A stretch of 64,000 nucleotides of DNA from Oscillospiraceae bacterium (GTDB lineage: Bacteria; Bacillota; Clostridia; Oscillospirales; CAG-382). A program made the position numbers and the translations under genes. The DNA lies in the NCBI GenBank assembly GCA_015064945.1, contig SVRF01000004.1:1-64000 (forward strand), read 5' to 3'. Every line of letters begins with the position of its first letter. Within the stretch, counting starts at the first letter, position 1. The notes beneath the pieces were generated by a model, which saw only the letters and a program-made list of their open reading frames with translations, did no database searches and was not told the DNA's origin. Shown one piece after another: positions 53,077-61,437 of the stretch.

Positions 53077-54174
53077 TTACACTCTGTCAGGGTATGGGAT
53101 ACACTTGGTAATAAGCAGTGTAACGCCGACTTTATCCATATACACGCATTGATAGGGGCTTGTGTCATAAGGAGTTTCGTAAAAAGCTACGCAGAATACT
53201 TCTTTTGCATCGTCATAGGAGAATACTACGTGACGGTATTCGTCGGGGTATTCCGCCTTTGCCCTCTCCTCAGCGGCTTCAAGGCTGTTGATTTCCGGAA
53301 GCGGTGTATCTATAGGCTGTGTATTAACAAAGCCTTCGGTTATACGCTCCAGCTCATTGGCGGCGCCGCGGTGGGTGCCTTCCATTACTGCGCTCCAATC
53401 AAAGCGGTTTGCGCCGTAGCTGTAAAACCTGTGCTCTTTTTCATAGTGTATGCCAAAGCGGTCCAAATCCTCAACCGTCACTCTTCCGTTTTCAAAAGCG
53501 GTGATCAGGTCTTCGCTTGTGCCGTTTGAATAATAAACGGTGATGTAATCGCCTTTCCAGCAGGTGAAGAGATAGGCGTAAGTATCGTCCTCGTAAAAGT
53601 ATTGTATGGCCTCGCCCACGCCCTTGCCGTAGGAATCGTCTACTATATTTGTTACTTCGGAAGCGTTGAAACAGCGCTCGGCTCTTATATAATCTATATC
53701 ATAGCTATCTAAGTCGGCAATAGTTACGATACCCGTTACAAAGGCATTCTTTACGTTTTCACTTGTGCCGTCGGAATAATGCACTGTGATATAACGGCTC
53801 ATTATGCAAGGGAAGTAATAATGATAGTCGTCATCCTCATAAAAGAATTCAAGTGCATCGTCAAGTCCCTTGCCGTAGGAATCGTCAACAATGTTTATTA
53901 CGGTTTTTAGAGCCGTAAGCCCTGCATCATATCTGAGTATGCCTGAGGCATCAAGGCTGTTAACCACGCCGTCTTCGTTATAATCGGCGCAAGCAAGTTT
54001 CGCACCCTCAAGGCTTATTAACTTAGCGTCGTGCTTTAGCACCTGCGCCGCATCAAGACTGTTTACGGTTCCGTCAAGGGTTACGTCCCCAATGGGAAAG
54101 AGTGACGTTGCGAACGCCGTAAGGTTAACGCAAAGGGTAAAAGCAACAATTCCGATAAAAATCTTTTTAATCAT
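53077..54174 (-). CDS. Secreted protein with N-terminal dockerin and YYSDGTSEN-type repeats
   Basis: 365 residues. Signal peptide (about 1-23), then directly a class A dockerin (about 27-90; DVTLDGTVNSLD, DYNEDGVVNSLD), an unusual N-terminal place. Two copies of a 65-70-residue repeat follow (about 93-160 and 173-240), each with NIVDDSYGKG, FFYEDD/YFYEDD, ITVHYSDGTSE / ITVYYSNGTSE and VTIADLDSYDI / VTVEDLDRFGI. The C-terminus is an uncharacterised alpha/beta region resembling the end of the neighbouring vWA protein. The same repeat occurs in that upstream gene, only 36 bp away, so they are an operon and likely work together. Function unknown. Confidence 0.75.
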   Translation of the reverse strand: MIKKIFIGIVAFTLCVNLTAFATSLFPIGDVTLDGTVNSLDAAQVLKHDAKLISLEGAKLACADYNEDGVVNSLDASGILRYDAGLTALKTVINIVDDSYGKGLDDALEFFYEDDDYHYYFPCIMSRYITVHYSDGTSENVKNAFVTGIVTIADLDSYDIDYIRAERCFNASEVTNIVDDSYGKGVGEAIQYFYEDDTYAYLFTCWKGDYITVYYSNGTSEDLITAFENGRVTVEDLDRFGIHYEKEHRFYSYGANRFDWSAVMEGTHRGAANELERITEGFVNTQPIDTPLPEINSLEAAEERAKAEYPDEYRHVVFSYDDAKEVFCVAFYETPYDTSPYQCVYMDKVGVTLLITKCIPYPDRV

Positions 54175-54210
54175 AAAAGCACTTCCTTTCTTTAAAATTA
54201 TGAGTAAACT

Positions 54211-56613
54211 CTATTCACCGCTGATTACGTAAAGGGTTACGCCGCTTTGGTTAAGGTAAACTATTTGGTCGCCGCCTGCGGTATCAGTCATAGAAAAATG
54301 CACCGCCCAAGTGTGGTCTATATGGGAATAGTGGGTGGCCACAGTATCGTATTCCACGGTGCACTCAAGTGCCGCTCTCTCTACTGCATCTTCAGAACAG
54401 GTTATGGGGTCGGAGTCTTCGTTTACAAAGCCGTCAGTCTTTACAGCACAGCCCGGGTGCTCGGAAAGTATCCTACTTGAATCGGGCATTACGCTGAAGG
54501 ACTCATCCTCGGCGGTCTTTTCTTCTGCATAGTAGAATATGTCGTACTCCTTAAGCTGTTCTATGCTCACGTGGTTATATTCCAGCGCCTCTACGATATT
54601 CTCCGCAGTGCCGTCTTTATAATGCACTACTATCCCTGTGCTTTGTATAAAAGGGAAATAGTAGATATAATTGTCGTCCACATAGAAGGCTTCAAGAGCT
54701 TCGGCGCCGCCGTCGGTAAGGTCCTCTATATAGTCCACGTCCTTGGGGCCGTCGCCGGAACTTGGCTTGGGGGGATCATCAACCATACCCACTTTAGTTC
54801 CTAATTCCTTTTCGTAGTATATGCCGAAACGATCCAAATCTTCAATAGTAACTATGCCTGTTTTGAAAGCATCACGAACGTTTTCGCTTGTGCCGTCGGA
54901 ATAATACACAATTATTTCGCCGCCTATTAAATTGGTGAAATAATAGGTATAGGTCCCGTCAGTATAAAAGTGATCGTAAGCGGGGCATATAAAACCATAG
55001 TCGTTTTCGTCAACTATATTTACTACGGTTTTTGTGCCGACTTCCGTTGGGTCAACTGCAGGTTTACCTACTGCTATGTCGTCTCCGATAGCGGGTACGT
55101 CATCGGTCACGGGCAAATCCGTAGGTTCGCCGTTAGGTGTATTTTGAGGGTCATCAACTACTGGCGGTACATATTCGGGGGCAGTATATTCTGCACCGCA
55201 GTATTCGTATATAAGACGGGTCATAAGGTCAACAAGCAGCTCTTCTTTATACTCCTGCACGGAAGGGGGCAAGTGACTGCCTCCCACACCGCTTGTGTCC
55301 GTAAGGAAGGCGTAGCTACCGCCGGTAAGCACTGCATAGCTTCTTAAAAGAATTTCCGTATCTTTGTTTATACCGCTGGATGCCACGGGTATAATCCTTA
55401 TGCCCATTTCGGCGGCTTTTTTAATTGTGCCGCTGAGGTCATCTATTATCTGCGGGTCCTTATGGGGCGGTGCATCCAAAATAAGAAACAGTATCTTTAC
55501 GCTGTCCTCTTCCCATGCGTGGTCATATACGGCGTTGCGCAGTGCTCTGTCCACCGCTTCCTCATAGTCACCGCCGCCGGATGCATACTGCTCTGCCACG
55601 TTTTGCTTTACCTTTTGCGGGTCGGTCTCAAAGGCGTAGTATTTTACTATATACTCGTCCTGCAGGTCACGGTAAAAGTTTACGCTGGTGCGTACATCAA
55701 AGCCTGTATCGGATGCACGGTTGATTATCTCCACGACCTCTGCCTTAAGATAGGCTATCTCGTCACCCATGGAGCCTGTGGTATCCACCACAAACATAAG
55801 GTCAAGCTTTTTGATTTCTTTTACGCTGTCAAATACAAAATGATAGCTGTCTCCGCTGTATCCCGGCTCACGGGTAAAGCCTACGCTTTGCTCCTTACCG
55901 TTGTAGTTTACGGTAATATTTACAGGTGCCGCGCCGCCTGCACTGTAAAACAGATACGCCTTACCAGCCGCGTTGGTAACTGCAGAATACAGAACCTTAC
56001 CTTCACCGTCAAGGAGTTTTACCAAGGCGCCGCCCGCAGAGGTTAAATTCAAGCCTTCTGCTTGAGGATCATCCATCCTCTCGTGTACTGCCACATCAAC
56101 GGTAACACGTTTTGCGCTTTGTAGCTTCCATTCCTCCACGTAGCTGTTCCATTGGCTTTCCAAAAGAGCTTTCCAAGCTGCAAAGTCATCATTGTCACGT
56201 ATCTCGCCTGCGGTAAGGGTACCTGCGGTTGCCTGAATATCCGAGCCCACCCAATCCTCGGGCATATACTCGGGGGTACCGAGAGGTGCTTCTGCTTTAT
56301 CTTCGGCATCGCCCTCGTATCTTTCGTCTTCCATAAGGACGCCGTCCATAGCATCCTCAGTGGGTAACATTGCTCCGCCGTTCATATCATGGGAAGGGGA
56401 GCCCTCTATAACGCCGTCCTTATTTTCTGCGGAAAGCTTTCCCTCGTCCTTGTTGTTATCCGTTGGATTTTTGCTTTCCTCGCCCTTGCTGTCCGCAACC
56501 ACGTTGGGAGCAGATGTGTCTTCAGCCTTCTCATCACCGCCGCAAGCGCATATAAGTAACATAAGCGTTGCCAAAAGCAAAGCCAACACGGTTTTTAATG
56601 TTTTATGTTTCAT
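54211..56613 (-). CDS. von Willebrand A-domain lipoprotein with YYSDGTSEN-type repeats
   Basis: 800 residues. The lipobox LICAC gives lipid attachment at the Cys near residue 23. An acidic disordered region (about 25-130), a beta domain, and a vWA domain (about 270-470) follow, with an intact MIDAS motif DTTGSMGDE and later Asp in LILDAPPHKDP. Two copies of the repeat come next (about 550-625, IVYYSDGTSENVRDAF / VTIEDLDRFGIYY; about 650-720, IVVHYKDGTAENIVEAL), then a C-terminal domain. vWA domains bind protein partners through a metal ion. It is the first gene of the operon with 54174-53077; no dockerin is present. Confidence 0.82.
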   Translation of the reverse strand: MKHKTLKTVLALLLATLMLLICACGGDEKAEDTSAPNVVADSKGEESKNPTDNNKDEGKLSAENKDGVIEGSPSHDMNGGAMLPTEDAMDGVLMEDERYEGDAEDKAEAPLGTPEYMPEDWVGSDIQATAGTLTAGEIRDNDDFAAWKALLESQWNSYVEEWKLQSAKRVTVDVAVHERMDDPQAEGLNLTSAGGALVKLLDGEGKVLYSAVTNAAGKAYLFYSAGGAAPVNITVNYNGKEQSVGFTREPGYSGDSYHFVFDSVKEIKKLDLMFVVDTTGSMGDEIAYLKAEVVEIINRASDTGFDVRTSVNFYRDLQDEYIVKYYAFETDPQKVKQNVAEQYASGGGDYEEAVDRALRNAVYDHAWEEDSVKILFLILDAPPHKDPQIIDDLSGTIKKAAEMGIRIIPVASSGINKDTEILLRSYAVLTGGSYAFLTDTSGVGGSHLPPSVQEYKEELLVDLMTRLIYEYCGAEYTAPEYVPPVVDDPQNTPNGEPTDLPVTDDVPAIGDDIAVGKPAVDPTEVGTKTVVNIVDENDYGFICPAYDHFYTDGTYTYYFTNLIGGEIIVYYSDGTSENVRDAFKTGIVTIEDLDRFGIYYEKELGTKVGMVDDPPKPSSGDGPKDVDYIEDLTDGGAEALEAFYVDDNYIYYFPFIQSTGIVVHYKDGTAENIVEALEYNHVSIEQLKEYDIFYYAEEKTAEDESFSVMPDSSRILSEHPGCAVKTDGFVNEDSDPITCSEDAVERAALECTVEYDTVATHYSHIDHTWAVHFSMTDTAGGDQIVYLNQSGVTLYVISGE

Positions 56614-56686
56614 ATTGATTACCTCCCGTTTTGTCCTTTCATTAGATTAGACGAAAAAGCTGTAAAAAACTCTCACCCATTTTAAC

Positions 56687-56715
56687 AAAAAAAGCCTGCG
56701 CTATCAGGCGCAGAC
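56687..56715 (-). terminator. Terminator of the trigger-factor-like lipoprotein gene
   Basis: Minus strand GTCTGCGC, CTGATA, GCGCAGGC (one G-T pair) followed by seven T. Confidence 0.8.
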
Positions 56716-56723
56716 TTTTACCC

Positions 56724-57785
56724 CTATGCAATTACACGGTTTTCCCAAACAAATTCCATTACCTTATCCCAATAGATACTGGTTATAATATCATCTTTGC
56801 CGTGCTTTTTTTCCAGTTCAGCGGCGGAAATACCCTCCTCCTTGGCATAGGCTTCAAGACGGGTCTTGTATTCCTCGTCGCTTATATCTCTGCCAAACTC
56901 CCTGTCAAGTATGGCGTACATTGCTATTTCGGATTTGTAATAGTCCTCTGCATAGGCAATTGCATCCTGCCTCCACGTCTGAACATCGGTACCGATAACG
57001 ATCTCTACACCGGCGCCGTATTTAGCCGCCTCTTCTTTGTAGTGCTGATACATTGCTTCAACGTGACGGTAAACTATATCACCCGGATATTTAATAATCT
57101 CACAGTTTTCAAGCGCCGCCTTCCAAGCCTCGGTATACATGGTATCCTGCGCCTGCTTTTCAAGCTGCTTTTTGGCGTAAGCGTCAAAATCTTTGGCGGA
57201 ATCCAGTCCGAAATGCTCCTTAACAAAGGCATCGTCTATGGTAGCGTCGGTCTTGTCTTTTTCCTGTATTTTGTTAACGGTAATCTCAAGCTTTAAAGTC
57301 TTGCCCCTAAGACCTTGGCTGAAATAATCGCTTGGCACGGTTATATTAGTACTTACGGTGTTGCCTACTTCAATACCTACAAGATGCTGTTCTATCTCGG
57401 GGAAATCAAAATCTCCGTCGCCCACAACAAGGTTTGCGCTTGTACTGCCGCCATCAAAGGTCACGCCGTTTAGGTATGCCGTGTAGCTTATATTAACATT
57501 ATCTCCCGTTTCTACCTTCTTTTTATCCAAGGGCTTGTAGTAGGCGTACTTCTTTTGCAGTTCTGCCTTGTAGCCTTCCACATCCGCATCGGTAACAGTC
57601 ACTTCATTAACCGAAACACCCTTGTAGTTACCCAATATGATGTACTGCTCCATATCCTCGTCAAGCTTGCCTATATATTCAAAAACATCGATACTTTCTT
57701 CCTTAGACTCCTCTTTATTATCCTCTTTTTTGCAAGCGCAAAGGACAAAAACAAGCGCAAGCATAAACAAAAACGCTTTCTTCAA
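56724..57785 (-). CDS. Trigger-factor/FKBP-like peptidyl-prolyl isomerase lipoprotein
   Basis: 353 residues starting at TTG 57785 (AAAGGAGG, 8-nt spacing). The lipobox LCAC puts it on the outer membrane face. It contains an FKBP-type domain (about 95-180; VETGDNVNISYTAYLNGVTF, DFPEIEQHLVGIEVGNTV) and a helical C-terminal region resembling the trigger factor chaperone domain. It probably helps fold exported proteins, which fits a genome with many large secreted proteins. PrsA-type foldases are the functional analogue. Confidence 0.85.
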   Translation of the reverse strand: MKKAFLFMLALVFVLCACKKEDNKEESKEESIDVFEYIGKLDEDMEQYIILGNYKGVSVNEVTVTDADVEGYKAELQKKYAYYKPLDKKKVETGDNVNISYTAYLNGVTFDGGSTSANLVVGDGDFDFPEIEQHLVGIEVGNTVSTNITVPSDYFSQGLRGKTLKLEITVNKIQEKDKTDATIDDAFVKEHFGLDSAKDFDAYAKKQLEKQAQDTMYTEAWKAALENCEIIKYPGDIVYRHVEAMYQHYKEEAAKYGAGVEIVIGTDVQTWRQDAIAYAEDYYKSEIAMYAILDREFGRDISDEEYKTRLEAYAKEEGISAAELEKKHGKDDIITSIYWDKVMEFVWENRVIA

Positions 57786-57810
57786 GGCACATACCTCCTT
57801 TTACTTGTTA

Positions 57811-57839
57811 ATTCTATCAATATTTACCGTGATTGTCAA
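57811..57839 (-). promoter_or_regulatory. Sigma-A promoter for the lipoprotein foldase
   Basis: Minus strand TTGACA (57834-57839), 17-bp spacer, TAGAAT (57811-57816). Confidence 0.75.
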
Positions 57840-57918
57840 GAATTATTTAATTTACGTTAATGTTGAATTTATATTAGAATAATATAATTGCGTATCTGTA
57901 CAATGAAAGGCGAAAAAT

Positions 57919-60765
57919 ATGGTAAAACTTACTGCAATCAAAAAGAGCTACACCGTTGGCGACAACAAAGTTGAAGCGCTTAAGGGTATCGACCTGCAGT
58001 TCAGAAAAGGTGAATTTGTATCCATATTAGGGCCGTCGGGCTGTGGCAAAACCACTATGCTTAACATCATCGGCGGTCTTGACAGATACGACAGCGGCGA
58101 CATCGAAGTTAACGGCGTAAGCACCAAAGCCTATAAAGCGGCAGATTGGGATGCATACCGTAACCATTCGGTAGGTTTTGTTTTCCAAAGCTATAACCTT
58201 ATAGGGCACCAAACTGTTCTGTCTAACGTGGAACTGGCGCTTACCCTTGCCGGTGTGTCTAAATCGGAACGCCGCCGCAGGGCTAAGGAAGCTCTTGAAC
58301 AGGTTGGTCTGGGGGCAGAGATAAAGAAGAAGCCCAATCAGCTTTCCGGCGGTCAGATGCAACGTGTTGCAATAGCACGTGCGCTTATAAACGATCCTGA
58401 GATTATTTTGGCCGATGAACCAACGGGCGCTCTTGACAGCGAAACAAGCAAGCAGGTTATGGAAATACTTGCGGAAGTAGCAAAAAAACGCTTGGTAATA
58501 ATGGTAACACATAACGGCGAACTGGCGGAGGAATACTCCACCCGTATAATAAGACTTTCCGACGGTGTGGTTATCTCCGACAGCAACCCCTGCAATTTGG
58601 CTGAATACTCCACAAGCAAGGGAAAGGCAGGAGACGCTAAAAAGGCAACAAAGAAGTCTATGACCTTAAAGACAGCCTTTACCCTATCCCTTAATAACCT
58701 GTTTACCAAGAAAGGCAGAACTTTTCTTACCGCCTTTGCAGGCAGTATAGGTATAATAGGCATTGCGCTTATTTTGTCGTTATCCAGCGGCGTTCAGGGA
58801 TATATTGACCGTGTGCAGGAAGAAACGCTTTCCACCTATCCTTTGACCATAATGTCCACCACTATGAGCAACGGAATGAGCGTTATGTTCACAGAAGAAA
58901 CGGACGAGGAATTTGAGCGTGCACCTAACACCGTATATTCCAGCACCGCCCTTTCTACTTTGTATAACTCCATACAAAGCGATATACATTATAACGACCT
59001 GAGAGCGCTTAAGGCATTCATAGAAGGTGAGGAGATCCCCTTCCCCGAGGACGTACGGAACAAATTGGAAGGTACGGATATTAAAACCACCTACACCATT
59101 GCGCCCGGCAAAATCAAAGACGTAGCAACCGTGCAGTACAGCTACGGACTTACCCTTAGTTTTTACTGTGCGGATACCTCCGACGGCGTGGTTAAAGCAG
59201 ACACTTTGGAAATTATCGACACCATCTACGAAGAGGTTATGGGTATGAGCTATACGGATATGCTTAACTCTATGTCCGGTATGATGGGCGGCGCATTGGG
59301 CAACATAGCAAGCAGTGCGTCTATGGATATGTGGTGCGAGCTTATAGACAACCAAGAGTTGCTTGACAGTCAGTACGAAATGCTGGAAGGTCATTGGCCT
59401 GAAAAGCATAATCAGGTTGTATTGTGCGTATCCGAAAACTACAAAATCAACGAGTTTGTAGAGTTCGGTATGAACCTTAAGAGCCGTGAAGAGCTGGAAA
59501 AAATGCTTGCGCAGATAAAGGACCCCGAAAATAACAGCAACGTTGAATACGAAAGAAACGCATATACATTTAAGGAACTGCTTGACACCAAATTCAAGCT
59601 GGTGCTTAACTGCGACCGTTATGCAGAAAGTAACGGCAAGTGGTACGATAACAGCAGCAACCCCGAATTTCTTAAGGAATTGGTAGACAACGGAACAGAA
59701 ATTGAAATAGTAGGCATAATCCGTCCCAGAGAAGATTCCGTTGCCCAATCAATGTCAGGCGTTTTGGGATATTCACACGATTTGGTTGAATATATAATAA
59801 ACGCAACCAACGAAAGCGATATTGTAAAAGCGCAAAAAGCCAACCCCGAGATAAACGTTTTGACCGGCAAGCCCTTCACAACCGGCAACAACACAGAAAA
59901 CGAACTACCTCAGGAATTTATTGATTTTGCTGACAAGCTTGACGAGGAAACCAAAGCAGAGTATTATGCCCTTTTGGAAAGTCAGGACAGCGCAAAATGG
60001 ATGGCATTTATGGGCAAGCTTGACGACGGGCTTAAGACAGAATTTATGGGTATGGTCAGCAGTATGGGCAACAACGGCTATAATACGGATGCCACATACG
60101 AAAGCAATTTGGATATGTTTGGCTCGGTAGACTTTGACACCCCGAAATCCATAAACCTTTATCCCGTGGATTTTGAAGCAAAGGATATAATCAAGGAAGA
60201 GGTAGAGCGTTTCAACAACGACCGTAAAATTCGCTTTGCCGCTTATATCGACACAGAAGCAATCGAAGACGGAAAGGCTGCAGAGCCGGAAGATAAATAC
60301 GATATTATTTACTCCGACCTGCTTGCGGTTATGCTTTCCTCTGTAAGCACCATAATTAACGCCATATCCTATGTGCTTATTGCATTTGTTTCCATATCCT
60401 TGGTGGTTTCTTCCATAATGATAGGTGTAATAACCTATATTTCCGTTCTGGAGCGAACAAAGGAAATAGGCATTCTTCGTGCTATGGGCGCATCAAAACG
60501 CGATATAGCGAGAGTTTTCAACGCAGAAACGCTTATCGTCGGCTTTGTTGCAGGCGCTTTGGGTATTATCGTTACCGTCCTGTTGAATATTCCCATCAAC
60601 ATCATCATTAACAACATAGCGGAGATAGGAAACATAGCCAAGCTTCCCTTGATCGGCGGACTTTTACTCGTGGCGATAAGTATGTTCCTTACCTTTATTG
60701 CAGGGCTTATTCCTTCCAGAATAGCCGCTAAGAAAGACCCTGTTGTAGCATTAAGAACCGAATAA
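57919..60765 (+). CDS. ABC transporter with fused ATPase and FtsX/MacB-like permease
   Basis: 948 residues. N-terminal ATPase (about 1-225): Walker A GPSGCGKTT (K44), signature LSGGQMQRVAIARAL, Walker B EIILADEPTGALD. Then a first membrane helix (about 270-292, AFAGSIGIIGIALILSLSSG), a very large extracytoplasmic domain (about 295-800) and three C-terminal helices of the FtsX type (AISYVLIAFVSISLVVSSIM, ILRAMGASKRDIARVFNAET, LLVAISMFLTFIAGLIPSRI). MacB-type proteins work mechanically across the membrane in export or lipoprotein handling. The large outer domain is unusual for a Gram-positive antibiotic-peptide exporter, so the substrate is unclear. Confidence 0.9.
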   Translation: MVKLTAIKKSYTVGDNKVEALKGIDLQFRKGEFVSILGPSGCGKTTMLNIIGGLDRYDSGDIEVNGVSTKAYKAADWDAYRNHSVGFVFQSYNLIGHQTVLSNVELALTLAGVSKSERRRRAKEALEQVGLGAEIKKKPNQLSGGQMQRVAIARALINDPEIILADEPTGALDSETSKQVMEILAEVAKKRLVIMVTHNGELAEEYSTRIIRLSDGVVISDSNPCNLAEYSTSKGKAGDAKKATKKSMTLKTAFTLSLNNLFTKKGRTFLTAFAGSIGIIGIALILSLSSGVQGYIDRVQEETLSTYPLTIMSTTMSNGMSVMFTEETDEEFERAPNTVYSSTALSTLYNSIQSDIHYNDLRALKAFIEGEEIPFPEDVRNKLEGTDIKTTYTIAPGKIKDVATVQYSYGLTLSFYCADTSDGVVKADTLEIIDTIYEEVMGMSYTDMLNSMSGMMGGALGNIASSASMDMWCELIDNQELLDSQYEMLEGHWPEKHNQVVLCVSENYKINEFVEFGMNLKSREELEKMLAQIKDPENNSNVEYERNAYTFKELLDTKFKLVLNCDRYAESNGKWYDNSSNPEFLKELVDNGTEIEIVGIIRPREDSVAQSMSGVLGYSHDLVEYIINATNESDIVKAQKANPEINVLTGKPFTTGNNTENELPQEFIDFADKLDEETKAEYYALLESQDSAKWMAFMGKLDDGLKTEFMGMVSSMGNNGYNTDATYESNLDMFGSVDFDTPKSINLYPVDFEAKDIIKEEVERFNNDRKIRFAAYIDTEAIEDGKAAEPEDKYDIIYSDLLAVMLSSVSTIINAISYVLIAFVSISLVVSSIMIGVITYISVLERTKEIGILRAMGASKRDIARVFNAETLIVGFVAGALGIIVTVLLNIPINIIINNIAEIGNIAKLPLIGGLLLVAISMFLTFIAGLIPSRIAAKKDPVVALRTE

Positions 60766-60858
60766 TAACCTCAATAAGCCTTCGGGCTTCTTAGGAAATA
60801 CCGCAAAAAGATGCGCTTGCCTTAGGAAAACTTGTTTACGTTTTTTTCGGCAAGCGCA

Positions 60859-60887
60859 TTGACATTTTGTGTCAAAAGTAATACAAT
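60859..60887 (+). promoter_or_regulatory. Sigma-A promoter next to an inverted repeat
   Basis: TTGACA (60859-60864), 17-bp spacer, TACAAT (60882-60887). An 11-bp inverted repeat (60811-60821 with 60849-60859, ATGCGCTTGCC/GGCAAGCGCAT) with a 27-nt loop lies immediately upstream and touches the -35; it could be the ABC gene's terminator or an operator. Confidence 0.65.
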
Positions 60888-60926
60888 AAGATTACAGAAA
60901 CATTTTCTTTTTGAAAGGATCTATCT

Positions 60927-61163
60927 ATGGACGCACTTAAGAAATTCTTCCCCTTTTCCTTTGGCGCTAAAGACGTAGCCGCGCTTATAATTAAAATAGT
61001 TCTCTATTTGGTTGTAGGTATAATTATCGGCGTAGTTCTTGGCTTGGTTGGCAAAATTCCCGTTGTTGGAATAATAACCGGCATAGTTGGTGCAATTGTT
61101 GAGCTTTATATACTTTGCGGCATTGTACTTACAGTTCTTGATTATTTAAAGATACTTAAATAG
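60927..61163 (+). CDS. Small integral membrane protein
   Basis: 78 residues with two or three glycine-rich hydrophobic helices (LIIKIVLYLVVGIIIGVVLG, IITGIVGAIVELYILCGIVL) and basic ends. It has its own promoter, a GAAAGGA ribosome-binding site and a terminator, so it is probably real and expressed alone. No family recognised; stress or phage-shock type small membrane proteins look similar. Confidence 0.7.
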   Translation: MDALKKFFPFSFGAKDVAALIIKIVLYLVVGIIIGVVLGLVGKIPVVGIITGIVGAIVELYILCGIVLTVLDYLKILK

Positions 61164-61170
61164 CAAAGCA

Positions 61171-61200
61171 AAAGCCTTCGGTAAACCGAAGGCTTTATTT
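61171..61200 (+). terminator. Intrinsic terminator
   Basis: AAAGCCTTCGG, TAAA, CCGAAGGCTTT then ATTTTT. The following 61201-61377 stretch shows no gene or other structure that I can identify. Confidence 0.88.
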
Positions 61201-61377
61201 TTGCAAAAACGCCCAGACAAGGCGGAATAAAAGTATGCGCCCTTTTCAACTTAACACCGTAACAAATGCGCAGCAAGACAGATTTTTGAGGTACACGGCA
61301 AATACAATTAAGGCAGTTGCCGTTTATATTGCTTGGCTCCGATTTTACTGCCTAAAGGGGGCAACGAAACACAGGAT

Positions 61378-61409
61378 AAAAAATCCCGACCCTTTTGGGG
61401 TCGGGATTT
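61378..61409 (-). terminator. Terminator of the Ser/Glu-repeat lipoprotein gene
   Basis: AAATCCCGACCC, TTTTG, GGGTCGGGATTT: a 12-bp stem with T-run on the minus strand. Confidence 0.85.
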
Positions 61410-61437
61410 ATCGATTCTAAATCAAGCTAACTTTGAA

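Noticed and set aside
61201..61377. tRNA or small RNA in the gap before the repeat lipoprotein
   Set aside because: No cloverleaf, promoter or strong helices were found by eye.
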